Assembly: GCA_905178155.1 (NCBI GenBank)
Contig: CAJINV010000006.1
Coordinates: forward strand, 4,092,130 to 4,156,129
DNA from: Amoebophrya sp. A120
Taxonomy: Eukaryota; Sar; Dinophyceae; Syndiniales; Amoebophryaceae
DNA: 64,000 nt
Direction: 5' to 3'
Of the stretch, positions 1-13,400 are shown in pieces. A program made the position numbers and the translations under genes. Under the pieces are notes generated by a model, which worked only from the letters and a program-made list of their open reading frames with translations, did not search any database and was not told where the DNA came from. The stretch's first letter is position 1; every line of letters begins with the position of its first letter.

Positions 1-137
1 GTCTGTAATGCCGCTGCACTAGCTAAACACGACTACACTGCGAGCCCAAATTTGTCATGCGCGATAGCGAAAGCTTAGGGATTTGTCTAGCAGATTTCTC
101 ATCTTGACTATGGGGGGGGACGTTTTTACTCAGGATA
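1..137. mobile_element. Introner, family C (right part only)
   Basis: The right inverted repeat ends at 137, with GGATA and core GGGGGACGTTTTTAC; the left end is outside the window. Right flank CGCCA. Lies in G1. Confidence 0.75.
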
Positions 138-920
138 CGCCATCCGATGTGATCACCTTTCTCGGTAACAACACCGTCGCATATCCAAGGAAAAAACTGT
201 GTTAGTAGGAGGAATAGCATCACAAGTTTGCTCTGCATGACAGAGAGAGCCTGTCATGCGCGGCTAGTACTACGTGAAAACACGTACGGAATTATATATA
301 AAGAGGCTCTGACGCATGTGTCTAGCATGACAAGTGTAAACTGTTTTGCATTTTCTGCATCACAGACTTGCACTTACACAGTTTTTTTCTTGCATATCGC
401 AGCCTGACCGTGCAGTGCTTTGGCCTCGTGCTCCCTCGTGAATCCGAATTGCAGATAGAGGACCGCAAACGTGACCTCGCAGGGGATAAAAACCAGCAGG
501 AGACCGAGCAGCACAATGAGCATCGCCCGTCTGTGTCCGCTGGTTGCCGTCACCGACGCCGCTCTCGTCCGGGCCGCTATCAAATGCAAATATCCCTGGA
601 TGTCTGGAAACTTGTGATGCTGGCTTGGCAATGGTGGACACACTGCGATACGAAGCCAAGCATGGCAAGTTCTTGAGCTGCTATAAATGTGTTGCGACTT
701 CTGCACGGCAAACTGCGCTTTTGCATGACAGGCAGGCGACTCTCATCCTGCTCATGCATCACAGGGTGAGAAGTCATGAGAGACAAGCATGACAAACTTC
801 CATTCTTCCAGACCCAGATCGATATTTGCAATGCATAGCCGCCTCCACCTGCTGAAACGCTTGAGACGCCTTCTTGGCGGCGGTTAGCCGCGAACTCGGG
901 TCGTCGGCAGTCGCGTCCAT
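1..920 (-). CDS. G1: small membrane protein, N-terminal part (runs off window)
   Basis: Exons 920-838, 572-397 and 176-138, continuing beyond the window edge. The ATG at 920-918 begins MDATADDPSSRLTAAKKASQ. Joining across two introners keeps one frame: an Ala/Thr-rich N-terminus, then one strong hydrophobic segment (MLIVLLGLLLVFIPCEVTFA, about residues 50-70), then a short basic stretch. This suggests a single-pass membrane protein with a cytosolic N-terminus; I do not recognise the family. A family C introner follows the third exon and enters from outside the window. A separate ATG-started peptide at 238 looks like a signal peptide but lies inside an introner and is not the start. Confidence 0.6.
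182..396. mobile_element. Introner, family E
   Basis: 215 bp. Ends TATCCAAGGAAAAAACTGTG and its inverse; perfect duplication TCGCA. In G1. Confidence 0.85.
578..837. mobile_element. Introner, family A (CCCTGGATGTCTGG variant)
   Basis: 260 bp, perfect duplication GCCGC, in G1. The left end carries the ATCCCTGGATGTCTGG variant; the right end is the usual CCAGACCCAGA. Confidence 0.88.
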
Positions 921-2059
921 TGTGTTGAAGATGTTCTATCAATTTCTTTTGCGACGTGTAGTATTCACAATGATCAGGTGAATTTTTATCGTAAGGTTCG
1001 TCGTGTAGAAAGCAAGATGAGGTGGCACCTTGATTTTTGGCGTACAACTTCGAAGATACTGTCGTCTTCCGTAATACAAGAACAACCTCCGAGGTCGTAA
1101 AGCAAACACTATAACACACACCTCCCCGCCTACGGAGGTGTTTCTAGTCTGTTACCAGCCAAACAAACTATAACTACCTTTGTACAACGGGACGGAACAA
1201 CATTCATGTAGAGACGAGGACGGATGCGTAGTACTTTGCACCACAACATATTATCAAATATCTATGTTGAAGAGCGACGAGTGGGCTCAGACTCGATGTT
1301 GGTGACTACGACAGAGATCGAACGGGCAACGAAAGGTAGCCGCAGTAGAGCTCGTGCGGAACGAAGATGCGAAAGTGGAGCTGTGTTCCCTTCCTTCGCG
1401 GAAGCCCAACATCACGACACTGTACAGATACAAAACTGCTTCTGATGGCGACAGATGTGATGGGTACATATCAGATCACACTGTACAGATACGACGTAGC
1501 CCCATAGATTTATAGTTTTGCAACGACCACGAATAGTACTACATTCACGACCAAGAGATCGAGAAACGAAATCGAAAAGCGAATTTCCGACCTCCCACGA
1601 CGATCGTACGTTCTCCTAGAAGATTATAGGTTTTCACGCTAATTCTTGCCCGGCCTGTCCTTTAGCTCAGATCTCATCTTCATCGAAGCTTGCAAATTGA
1701 AATTCGCTCACGAAACACATATGATGTGAATAAGAATACCTCGCAAAAATAAAGGCAAATCAAAAAGAAAAAATCTTTTATTGTTCCTCGTTTCAAGAAA
1801 CTTCTACCCTGGTACCGGTCCTCACCAGACCGTCCGGTAAAGCAGAATTCCTCTGCGACAAAAGTTCTTCGAAGTAGATGTGGCCCGAAGAGAAAATAGA
1901 CCACAGCGAATTTTTGCCTAAATAACCACTTTTGCAAAAAAGTAAATCTGGAGGGGGTAAGTATCATTTTCTTGTCTTCCGCTCGAAGATCAGAATCGCA
2001 AAATCTGAATCAATCGTACAAACTCTTGGAGAAACATTTTTCCTCCTGTTATATAAAAT
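921..2059. other. Spacer between G1 and G2
   Basis: No convincing gene. An 8-bp perfect hairpin, ACACCTCC / GGAGGTGT, lies at 1118-1141, about 200 bp upstream of the G1 ATG. The motif CACTGTACAGATAC occurs near 1418 and 1481. No function assigned. Confidence 0.4.
1118..1141. other. Short perfect hairpin
   Basis: The 8-bp arms ACACCTCC and GGAGGTGT flank an 8-nt loop in the G1-G2 spacer. It could form in RNA or be chance. Confidence 0.35.
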
Positions 2060-5000
2060 TTACTCCGATGTGAGATCCACCATTTCCGTTTCTCTCTCTG
2101 GAATCCGGCCCCGCTTGGCAGTTCTAGGTCTTGCACTACAATCATCGTCTTCACTATCACTGACCACGATAGCAGATTCTTGTTCTCCTTGTTCTACTCT
2201 TGTCTGATTCAGCATCTCCACGTTAGCCCCAACACTGATTTCCGGCAGCCGAAACTTCGTACTGGTGCATCCAACACTGATTTCCGGCAGCCGAAACTTC
2301 GTAGAGATAGAAGTTGTCCTGGTGCATCTACTATTAGCTGCTGCCGCGGCACCGCTCCCGGGGTTTTTGTACTTTAGTTGTTCTTCTTGTTGCGCCGCCG
2401 CGGTCGTGGGAAATGAACCGAAGTTTTGGTTTTCATCGCACACGACCCCAGGCAGACGGAAAAAGGACGCGTGCGCATCACTGTCGTCGTTTTTGTTGCA
2501 ATAAGCCAGCTTCTTTTTCTCACTCGCATCCCCTACTTCCTCGGTGAGATCGATAACACCAGTGCTGTTGCCGTTTATTCCTGTGGGTTCTTGTTGTACC
2601 ATCTCGACGTCGCGAGTAGAGTCTGCTTCTTGTTCCCCAACATCAAAGTGCTGCTGTTCCCCGAAGTAAAAACGACCAGGGCCCTCCCGAAAGTGGGCCA
2701 CCTTGTTGTTCTTATTCAAAATTTCGCCACTGTAGTTCTGGTTCACAAAGAACTTTTTCAAACCAAATGAATTATCTCCATCGTCACGACCCATTTGCTC
2801 CACCGCTGAACCACTGCTGCGGTCCCCGTCGGAAGAAAAAACGTCAACGTCTTCCTCGTCCGAGCCCGCAAACAGCACGTGATCCGGGATTTTTTCTCGC
2901 GCTCCTCGCGGTTGTTGAAAATAATGGCTGCTGTGGCCTGCTGCTCTGTTGTGATCCGACCCTGATGATGAAGAAGTCGACGATGGTACCGGGCCCTCCT
3001 GCTGCATCAGGCCCGCGAAGAGGGTGAGACTGCTATCTTCTTCCAATCTTTCTCCTAGAAGTTGCGCCTGTAGTTCCTTCTCATCATCCAGATAGTTGCC
3101 GTTGCAGGCGAGTTGGTCACTCACTTGATGTAGTTCCTGGTCATCCACCAGAACCATTGCCATGTCCTCCGCGTGGTCCACCTCTCCTGTTTGTTCCAAA
3201 GGAGAAGTGCTTCTTCTACCGTCATTTGTGATGCAGTTCAGCAGCTGCTTCTTGTTCATCTGCAGTTTATCCGTTTGTTCCAGTTTTTTCCTAATCGTCT
3301 TGTGAATTGCAAAAATGTGTGGGTCTGGAAGAATGCAAGTTTGTCATGCTTGTCTGGCATGACTCGAGAATCTGTGTTGCATAGGCACGAAAAGGCCCTC
3401 TTACCTGTCACGCAACGACGCAGTTTGCCATGCATAATACGTAAGACACGGCAGCCAAAAAATTTGTCATGCATAGCTGGTATTCCAGTGCGCCTATCAT
3501 TCACTTTTAGCATTACAAGCTTCCAGACCCAGATATTTTTGCAATCCATACGCCTCCTCCACCCGCAACTGGTCCCGTTCCAGCTCATATCAAAAGGAAA
3601 AATCCCCCCTCCCCATATCGAACCCGAAATTTGTGATGCTGTATTTGAGTACACAAATCGACTTGTATTGCTAGAAGGCCAAGAAACGTAGTCGCGGCCT
3701 TAATTGCAGGCAATAATTTGTCATGCTGTTTCCCACTTCCAGTTGCTCTCTGTCATGTTGAAGATGCAAGGCTTTCCTATGTCGCCCAGCACTACAGTCC
3801 GCTTCTTTTGCCTTCTAGCATCATGACAACAGTATTTGTGGTCACAAATCATGCTACACAAATCTCCGCTCCAGTATGGGGAGGGGGCATTTTTCATTTT
3901 GATATCTCATCCCTGACATTCATCGCCCCCACCCCCAGTCCGCCCTGCTTATGCAGGAACCGGTCGAACAAGCATGCGTAGGAATGCAGGTTCGCGACCT
4001 CCTCCTCCTCCGTCGCCGCCTTGATCCACTTGTGGCCGTAGAAGTGCCGAATGGGGAGATCTTTTTTCTCCACGAGGGTCCAGCCCGTGGTCTTTTTGCT
4101 CGCAGTGCTGGAGGTTGCTGATGTTTCTTGGGAATTTGCCGGGAGATGATGAACGCCGGCTTCTTTGATATCCTCTCCGACTTGGACTTCACGGAGGACC
4201 AGATCAGTAGCTCCTGACGACGTTCCTCGTCCACCCGTCGTAGTTGTCTTGCGCGGTGGAAAATAAGGTACTAAATTTTCATTTGCCGACGCCTTCAGGG
4301 TCAGGTCGCTGTTATTGTTGTTCTCCTCCTCCGCCAGCACGATAGCAGATGTTCCGCCACCAACAGAAGCGGTTGTCGAAACTTTTTTATTTCCTTGCTC
4401 GTCCACTAGGTGCTGCAACAACCTCTTCGGAACCCTTGTACTCACATGCGGACAGACCCTGCGGAGGTGGTGAATCGCTTTGTGGTGGATGGAACAGGAG
4501 GCGGTGTTCTTGCGAAAAGCAGCGCCTCCATTATGCAGCTGCGCTCCTTTATGATTTTTCAACCCGATCCTTCCGATGTCAAACTGGATTCTCTTCTTCA
4601 TCCTCCGCTGCTTCTCTCTGTCTTCAAATTGTTTCTGCAAAAGCAGCCTCGCCTGCTGTTTCCGTTCCTTGTTCTGCAAGGCGTTTTTGGACGCACCAGG
4701 CTGGTTGTCGATAGTTTGTTCTTTCCTATCCACCATGCGGGAAGAAGATGAGGAGGACGATAATTGAGCACGGGGAACAGCAGCAGCAGCGGGTCCACCT
4801 GCAGTTGTATTTTTCGCAGCGGATTTGTCCGCGCTCTTGTTCTCCTCGTCGGCAGCCGGGAAGAAGTTTTTAAAGTCGGAAAGTTCCAAATCGGAATCGT
4901 TGGACGAAAGGTCATTTTTCTCTGACCCGCTGCCGAACTCGTTGTCATAAAAATTGTCAGAAGATGTACCATCACCGTCGTTCCTCAATTCTTCCTGATC

Positions 5001-5147
5001 CAAGGCGATGTCCTCCTGGCCCCAAGTTTCCGCTCCCTGCATGAAATAATCTTCAGAGAGCAGCAGTTTTTCCGTCTGGCGGTGTTCCTCCTGAAGAATG
5101 CTCAGGACTTGTCCGGACCTGGGGGAAGGCGCAGATGTTGGCATCAT
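2060..5147 (-). CDS. G2: acidic low-complexity protein with SUMO-interaction-like motifs
   Basis: Exons 5147-3905, 3582-3551 and 3295-2060 total 2511 nt, an exact 836-codon frame plus stop. The ATG at 5147 is the first of two tandem ATGs. The protein is Ser/Glu/Asn-rich and probably largely disordered, with a basic coiled-coil-like stretch near residue 170 (KQFEDREKQRRMKKR). The C-terminal third holds three hydrophobic-acidic motifs: VIDLTEE, IVVSDSEDDD and the terminal MVDLTSE. These resemble SUMO-interacting motifs, so a nuclear role is plausible (inference). An 11-residue segment, TKFRLPEISVG, is perfectly duplicated. No catalytic domain was recognised. Two introners, A and B, interrupt it and leave a 32-nt middle exon. 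Confidence 0.75.
2229..2303. repeat. Direct repeat of about 33 bp in G2
   Basis: Two copies, starting at 2229 and 2270, encode TKFRLPEISVG twice. Confidence 0.8.
3301..3550. mobile_element. Introner, family A
   Basis: 250 bp; flanks CGTCT/CGCCT (4 of 5). In G2. Confidence 0.82.
3588..3904. mobile_element. Introner, family B
   Basis: 317 bp; ends TATCAAAAGGAAAAATCCCC and its inverse; flanks GCTCA/TCTCA. In G2. Confidence 0.87.
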
Positions 5148-5579
5148 GATGATTTTGGGCGCGCAGTAGATGTAAAGGCTGTTGAAGATAAAGCGTGCTG
5201 CCGTGTGCTCTTACCGTCGTATCGGGATGATATTCTAATTCTGGTCGCGCAAGTTTGTACTACTTTTTCAACTTAAGTAACATTTTTCTACCGCGGTGTA
5301 GATCTACTTCTTCCCATCTTTATAATGGAAAGGGCGCTTTCAACATCGCAGTCACATTTGCACGCACTACCCTCAGAAACGAACTCTCTTTAGGAAACTA
5401 TGCACACAACGCTCCGTCTCTACTCAAGTTCACTCGTCACAACAAAAACTCCTAGCTACGACATCTTGTTTGGACACGATTTGCAGACTTGCTCTTTTGC
5501 GGGGTTTGTCTTGTCGAAAGATGAGACCGGTGGAGTCAGTTTTGCTTGCTGCTACTTTCACTTGCCATTCGTTGCAGCA

Positions 5580-7120
5580 TTCCGCTCAAGGAATAATCGC
5601 GCCGCGCGACCGAGGTTTTTTTTCAGAGGACCGCCCTCTCGCACCACATGCGCCCAGCATTGGCGCTTCGATGCTAAACACGACACGCCGGGCGTTGGGC
5701 TGAGTGCGAACGGAGCACGGAGCCGCCGTGTGACATTGCTTGCCCGAGGCGCTGCAGGTGTGCCAACGAGCAGAAGAGCCCGGGTGGCGTCCTCGAACCA
5801 ACGCGGGCGCACCGTTGCCGGCCGCCAGAGCGGGGATCGCGCGCGCGCAATCGCCACCGACGCGGGCGCGCAGGCAACTTCGAGAATACGGCCCGCCCGT
5901 ACCCAGGAAGCGCGGGCCCCGCGCAGGCGCAACGACGAAGAAATCGGGCGGCCTAGAGCCACCGCCGGGGGGGCCAGCTCCGCCCCCCGGCAATGGCTTC
6001 GGCGCGCGCCCGAAATGCGGCCCAACCAGGCGCGGCCGGGGGGCCGGCAGAGGCCCGGCGGGCGGGCGGGCGGGCTAAAGGCGGAGCCGTTCACGAAGAA
6101 GCGAGGGGCTTGGAGCCCTCTGCTGAGCCATCTGCGCTTGAACTTGGAAAGTCCGCCGGTGGCTCTATCGCATTTAATTGCGATAACCACTCTGCTCGTC
6201 ATTGCTCGGCTTGCCGGCTTCGCTGTTCGGAGGTTCTCCAGAACCGTCCGCGCCATGCCTGCGGGGGCCGGCGCTGACTCCGTCCGGCGGGGGGATGTCA
6301 CAGACGCGTGGCCCGCCAGCGCCCCAAGGCGGCCGAAACACCGCCAAGGGCAAACCGGCACACCCGCCCGCGCCCCGGCGCCGTCCGGTCCGTCCGCCCC
6401 CCCCCGAAGGCGCCCGACCCGCTACCGCCGGCCGCCCCGGCGCGTCGGCGGATGTCTGCCGCGAACGTGTGGCCCGGGGGCCCGTTGCGTCCCGGAAGTC
6501 TGGCACATGCCTGGCCCACTTCGCCCCCCCCGCGTTTGCGTAGCTGATTCCGGGGCTGGCCGTTGTAGCTTCCCCGGTCGCCGTTGGTCTGCGGATGCGC
6601 GGGCGCGCGGCGAAGGGCGGCGGTATAGAATAGGCCAAAGCGCTGCGGCCGCGCAGGGCTTTCCTGGCGCCAAACGGGGGGCCGGCGAGGCCTTTGGACG
6701 TGTGCGGGCCCGCCCAAAACCATCACCATCGCACTGCACTGGTTTCCAGGTCGCGGAGTCGCAGTAAGCCACAGCCGGGAGGTTGTCGGCGCCGGCACGC
6801 GGCCGAGGGCCTGGCAGCCAAGGGCCCACCCGCGGCCCCGGCTCCGGCGAGCGGGCGGAGCGACCGAGCCCGCCTAAGCGGCGGCCGCGCGCCCGCACCG
6901 CCGTGCCTGGCGGGGGGCGCACTGCTGGCGGTGCTGATGCCGCCCGGCAAGTAGATCAGCGGCGCCAGGGCGAACATCTGAACCGGGCCCGCCATGGAGG
7001 AATTGGCCAGCCCGTTCGCTGACAGAGGCTGGCGCGCCGGGCATGTAGGTTCCGGACTTCGGGGCCCGGGTTCCCCACGCCTGAGGCCGCGACCCGCTTG
7101 CGCGACTGGTGCGCGGAGGC
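5580..7120. other. GC-rich island upstream of G2
   Basis: About 1.5 kb of strongly GC-rich DNA without introners, beginning about 430 bp upstream of the G2 start. Open frames exist on both strands in several phases, as expected when stop codons are rare; none has recognisable sequence. Probably noncoding. Confidence 0.6.
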
Positions 7121-7433
7121 TCCTGTTTTGTTGTGCGCCCGTGGTATTGGGTATGATTTTCCGGACCCGCTGACCACTAGCACGCGGGCACACGACAGCA
7201 CGCACTCACAAACACACACAACACAACGGATAGAAAAACAGCCCGCGGCCTCCTTTCTCGAAGCCCGGCTCCCCACGGCTTTCTCAAAGCCCGGCTACCT
7301 CAAAGCCCGGCAGGAACAGGATAAAGCAGCTGCTCATACACATTTGCGTCAACTTTCGCGGAAGTCGCTTCATGAACTTCGAAGAAGAACTGCTGAAAAA
7401 TTCAAATCTTACACAACTGCGAGCAAGTTCATT

Positions 7434-10400
7434 TCATTTCAAAACCGTCGTGTAAGTGACGCGACAGAAGTGGTCAAGAATACGATTATTCAACAGCTCT
7501 GAATCATACAAGGGCTTCGCCCTACTTTCATCCACCCCTTCTCTACCATCCTGTTTCCTACCCGTCGCTTTCCCGCCTTTAAACGTCTTCCAAATCCACT
7601 CCGGGTGTTCATTCTCAACTACAGCTGCTGTGGTTTTGCCTTTATTGTTCATCTTCCCTGCTTCCTCTTTAGAAGTACTTGCTGACCCCACGGCACTACT
7701 TCTAGTATTCCCCGTTCCACCACCTCCCCCCTTCGCAGGAGCAGCGCCAGACTCACCACAACTCGTCATGCTACTTCCGCCCGTGCTCCTCGTCATGCTT
7801 GACGCAACTGCCAACGACGTCGTGGTTGTTTCATGTCGGGGAGCCGATGTTTCATGTTCGCCAGCATGAAGATCTGCTGCTACTTCATTCCCGCCTCCAC
7901 CTCCGGTAATAAACATTGTTGCACCAGCACTCGCCGAGGTAGTTGAACTGGGAACGCAGGAACTCATCGACCCACCGCGGCCATGAAAATCCTCACTAGT
8001 GCCGGAACTATCCTTTTCAACTTTTGCCACATGCCCCGACACGTGTTCCTCATCCAAAACGTAGTTGACGTAGTGGAAAAACCTCTGCGAGTCCTTCAAC
8101 TCCCGTTCCTCGTCTATCCTGTGTAAAAAGAACGTCCCCGCCTCAGCGTCAATGATTGCGAACTTAGCATGCCACGAAGTTATCATGGGAGTGGTCACGC
8201 ATGAGAAGATTTTCCTCGCGGTACTATTGTAGTGACAAAGCCAGTTGTTGAAAGCGTTACAAATTCCAAGAAACGACTGGAAATGAGTCCCATGGGGAGG
8301 CGCATTAGAACAAGTGCTCGCTCCTGTAATTGCAAATCTGCATGAAGACAACTCCCGGGTGGGGACGTTTCTGCGCAGGATATCGTCGTAGAAGTAACTC
8401 TGCTTGATGTCCGCGAGCATCGCGTGCAAGCTTTTGTTGGCCGCCTGCCGCCGCTTTTTGTCTTTCCGCATGGTCTGCAGGATTTCCCCCTTCCGCAAGT
8501 ATCCTGAGGAAAAACGTCCCCGCCCCATTTGCATATAATACGGAAACGTTTGTAATGCGCATCCGCATGTGAGGGATTTCTAGTGGAGTTTTCGTATTTG
8601 CAATCCTGCAACCAGGATAAGCAGATGGATTTGTGATGCGGCTGTACCCGCTAAGAACGCGCACTAAACTACAGAAACAAGCTTGCCATGCGTGACCCCC
8701 AAAACTTCTGGATCTGTGTTGTAAGATTATCAACTTTTACGCTGGGGAGGTGGGGACATTTTTTTCCCCAGGATAGCGAGTTCGGGTTCGTTAATTCCCG
8801 CAGAGCCTTCGCATACTTGTTCGACCGCCACCGCTTCACGATCTTGTTCTTCGCATTGATCTGTCGCTCTAGCTCCTCCTGTTCCAATATGACAGCGCGC
8901 AACCCCCCTTCTCCCTCATTTGTCATGCAAAATACCCAATCCACCCTTTGCCTCTTGGCACTGTTTGCATGACAAGTTCTGGTAGCCCAAAAAGCACTCA
9001 AATGATCGAGTGCAAATTTGTTATGCAAAACCGGCACTCTTGCTGATGCCTGTATTGCCGTTCATGCTACACAAATGAGGGGAAGAAGAAGTTGCGCACT
9101 GTCATATCCAACCGACGCTGTTCCTGGACCAAGCGGATATCTGCGATCACAAGAAAAAGTGCTAGAACATTTACGGTTTTCACAGATTGCAGCCATGCAT
9201 CACAAATCTAGCCTAGTATGCATGCTATGCATGACAAATTTGGGCACGTTTTGTGATGCATTGCCGCATCACAAATTCCGTAAACGCTAAAGCACCTTTT
9301 CCTGTGATATCTGCCTCCGCAAATGCATCTTGGAGTTGCTGTTCCGGGGATTCGGGATTCGCACTGTACCTCCGGTTGGTCGGGATCCGCGTGTTTTCAG
9401 CGTTAAAATAAGAAGTAGATGCGCTAGTATCTACTTCGTAGTTCCCAACAGCAGCAGCACCAGCAGCAGCACGAGAAGTAGAGGTGGACGTAGATGAAAA
9501 GGTTGTTCCCGCGATTCGTGATTTGTCTTTTGAAACGGGAGCTGAACTACTTGCGCCAGACGGTTTAGTTGTATTTCGTGGCACAGAAGTACCAGTTGCT
9601 TCATCGAAGTTGTTCTTTCTTGTGTGAAAATCTTCGAACGAAACTGCGGAATGAGCCTTGCTGGGGGCTCGGTAGTTGCTGTAGGGTGCTTGTTTTGGGT
9701 TTTGGCTGCTAGTCTGGCTCAGCGGGGGGTGGTCGTGTGCAACAGCGGCCACTCCGGCTCGAGACGCTGATTCTGCAAGATGAACCGCGGGCGGTGGTGC
9801 GGTCGTCGTCCGCGCAGGTTGTTGTACTCCTACACCTACATTTGCTGGTGCAGCTTTCATCATCATTCCGGGTTCTGTTTTATATTCCTGCTGCCGTCCA
9901 CTCGTCCTCTCCGTCACTTGTTCATGCTGCACATCGGCGACTTCGTCCGCCGTAGACCCGGAATCACCTGTGCCACTGACAACTCTGACGTGCGTTACCA
10001 CGGCTGGTAGTGGAGGGTGGAACATGGTCTCATCTCCTCGTGGTTGTGGTTCTCCTTCATGCGCCACGAAAGATGAACTCGTCACGGGAGTCGCCTTCTG
10101 ATCCTCGTCCTTGTTTTTCTGTGCGCTGTCTTGTACCGTGCCAGGGTGGCGTGCGTGTGCCCCCGGTGGTTGTTCTTGCTGCTCTTTGGTGAAACTACTA
10201 CTGTCTCGCCTCCCCACCATGGAAGAAGATGTGGCTTTACCTGCACCAGTAAGGAGTCCCGCGGCTGGAGGAACGACAAACGGTTCGTTTTTCAAAGTGA
10301 CATTCTGGCTGTCAACAGGATCGATTTGACCATAATGGTCCGCCGCGTTTCGTCCATCTTCCCTCGCTGCTGCCTCTTCCTCTTTGCTCAACACAATCAC

Positions 10401-13400
10401 CTCAGTTCCCGTGGCGTTCAAAGGCAATGACTGCAAGGACCGGGCACTGAACTGCGGTTCTTTGCATGCGACGTCATTTGTTCCCGGTCCTGTTCCTGGC
10501 GGAGGTTCTTCTAGTACTTCTTCCCGCCTGCCAGCTGATCTTTGTCGTTCCTGGCGCTTGCTATTCTTGTTGTTCTCCTTTGCGCTAGTATTTGAGTCCT
10601 GCTGTCGCCGAGTGGGGCGTCCGGGAGGTAGTCCAGGCCTGAGCAACCGCTCGGAGCCTTTCTTGCTGTCGCCCAGTGGGGCGTCGGGGAGGTAGTCCAG
10701 GTGGCCCAGCTCAAGTATTGTTCTGCTTCCCGCCTCTACGGGAGCAGGAGTACTAGTCGCAGGAACACCGGTGTTGGCCCTGCTGTCGAGCAGCATTTGC
10801 TGCTGTGACGGAAGGCGAGTAACCAGGCTTGGCACGACAGCAGGTGGCTGCGCAATGGCAACTGCTGGTCGTTCTTCTAGTTCCATTTCATCTTTGAAGC
10901 CCTGCTGCAGAAATTCTTCTTGTACCCCTCTTTCCCCTGCAGGATCTTCTTCCGCCACTAGCACCAATCCATTTTGTTCCTCATCTTCCAGCCGTTCCAA
11001 GTCTTCTTTCAGCATCTCCAGCACAGAGGACGAGGATTTCTTTCGCAATTTCTCTTTCGGAAAATCATCATGCTGTAATTTCTGCTGCTGCTGCTGCTGT
11101 TGTTTTTGAAACAGTGTGGTAAATGCGCTCTCCGCGATCTTTCCGGGTTCTTGTTTCATCGGTTTAATATTGTTCCTGACAACTGCAGGCGCATAATCCC
11201 TCGACCGCATGGCTAACTTCCTAGCCATCAGACCGGAAACGAGAGACAATTCTTCCAGATAGGCAGCCTCGAAACTCGTGCTATGGGGGGCGTCTTCATG
11301 ACGAAGAAGTTCTTGTGACAAACCTTCCTCGTCGTTCTTCCCTTGCAATGCCTGTAATGATGTTCCTAGTCCTACCTGCGCGCCAACAGTACTAGCCGCG
11401 TGTCGCGCAGCACGCTCGGTTCTTTTCTCCGAGCCGCTTCTGGTCAATCGCAAAACGGATTTCAACATGTGAACCGTTCGGGAGAATTTGCTCCTTTTCC
11501 GCTTCGGAGGGGAAGAAGTAGGAGAAGCTTTTGCAATTTCTCCTGCAGCTGCTGTTCTACTTCTATCAAGATCATACCGCCCAACATTCAGAAACTCTTG
11601 GTGGATCAAGGAGGTGAGTGAAGCCGTGGAACTCGAGGAGGAAAAGGCGATTTGGTTAGAGGCATCGTGGTCAACATCGTACTTCCGACTGGTGCTGGAA
11701 GATGCGCTACTAGAGAGGACGCCTGCACCTGTTCTACTCGCGGAGGATGCTTTGCTGGTCGAACGGGACAGGATTTTCCCTTGATGCTGTACGCTACTCT
11801 GCATGTCGAATGATCTTCCCTGCGAGTGCTGCTGCCCAGTATCGTAGTCATTTTCAACGTCCTCACCTCCACCTCCCGGCGCAACCTTCGCTGTCACTTT
11901 TCCCCGTCTTGAAGAAGAGGAGTTCTTTTTCCGTAGCAGTTTCGCAACCACCCGCGCAACTCTCTCCGTCGTGGAGGAGGATCTTGATCTGGGTAATTTC
12001 GGTGGTTGTTCTACCTGTTTTGGAGATGGTTCTTGCTTCCCCTGCCCAAAGGCCACCTCGTCCTGTTGGTCCAGGGTAATAGTATTCCGATGCTCGTCCC
12101 CAACTTCCCCACGAGTAAGCAACCTTGAAGTCGTCTGTAGTTGTTGTGCCGTAGTAGTTTTTGCCCGCTTAGCAGAAGGTTTCTTTAGTTCAGAAGTTCT
12201 CGTCGTCTCCCGCTGGTCTTCCTTTTCCTGCCCTGCAGCGCGCCTAACAGGACGCACCGGCGCTGTGGCAGATTTACTGAACTTCTTCTTTGCTTGAACC
12301 TTTTCTTCGGTTGCGGTGACTAAAGGGGCTCGCTGTACGTCAACTTCTTGTAGTTCTGAAGGGCGGCCGAGAAAAGGTTCAGTTGCAGTTGGGTTTTGTG
12401 CAGCGGAATTGTTGCTGTTGAATACGTCCATCAAATTGTCGGCTTCCTCCTCCTCTTCCTCCGTGCCCGTCTGTTGGTCGAGGAGGAAAGAGGTCTTGTT
12501 ATCCAATGATACAACGCCGCGGTCACTTGTTTTCTTATTGTTCTCACCAGCCAGCTGCACGACCGTGTCAACAACATCATGATCATCTTCAGCAGGATAC
12601 TGATTTTCCAGCCCTCGTTCTTCGTCCACTGGTGATATGATCGCACCCGCTGGCACCGTATCAACTGTAAAAATGTCTGGGTCTGGAAGATTCTGACACT
12701 TGTCATGCACGTTTTGCATGAGCCATGATGTCTGTGATGCATACCCTAGCAATGCAGATTTTTTGAGGGCTTCCTGATGCCTATTCCGCATGACAAATGC
12801 CTTCTCAGCGTAGCAAACATTGCATTCCCTTTGGTACTCATGCAATACAGATTTTTTTTAGAATACAAAAATAGCACTACAAGTTGCATCCTTCCAGACC
12901 CAGACACTTTTACATTTGATACACTGGCGGTGGTAGCGGGACCTTCACTTTCGGCGCTTGTAGCGGGACGGGATTTGCTGGTGGCGCAGAAGTTCTTGTT
13001 CCGGAGGACGACTTCTTTGGGGCTTGCATCTTCGTATTCTCTTGGTCATCAACACTGCTTGTTATTTTTCCGCCAGTAGAAAAATCTTCTTGTTCAATAG
13101 AACTAGAAGTTCTTGTGTTCGCCTGTGGTTCTTGCAGCATGGCAGCATTCTGGCTGTCGCCAATAGAACTAGAGGACTTCGCTTTTTTCCTCAGGCCATC
13201 GTCCTTCCGCGTTGAAACGTTCGAATTGGAAGGTGAGGACGTTCTTGCGTGTTTGACTTTGATTTTATCCACCTTCCGCGGCGGTGGCGGAGGAGGAGGT
13301 GGTGAAACAAGTCGACTGGAGCCGGAGCCAGAACCGCCGGAGATCTCGCCGCTGCTAGCCGTATGCTCCTGTGGTCCTCCACCACGGTCGTGAAAAAGAC

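Noticed and set aside
23-238. Signal-peptide-like ORF beginning MQSKLVMLFLLL
   Set aside because: It starts within the family E introner at 182-396; after splicing the frame is different.
5400-6767. A 455-codon plus-strand frame, with others on the opposite strand
   Set aside because: Arg/Ala/Pro-rich composition dictated by GC content, overlapping frames on both strands, no recognisable domain.
9225-9380. EF-hand-like sequence AEADITGKGAL at the end of a G3 exon
   Set aside because: The GKGAL part is translated from the family L introner; the spliced protein reads AEADIRLVQEQ.
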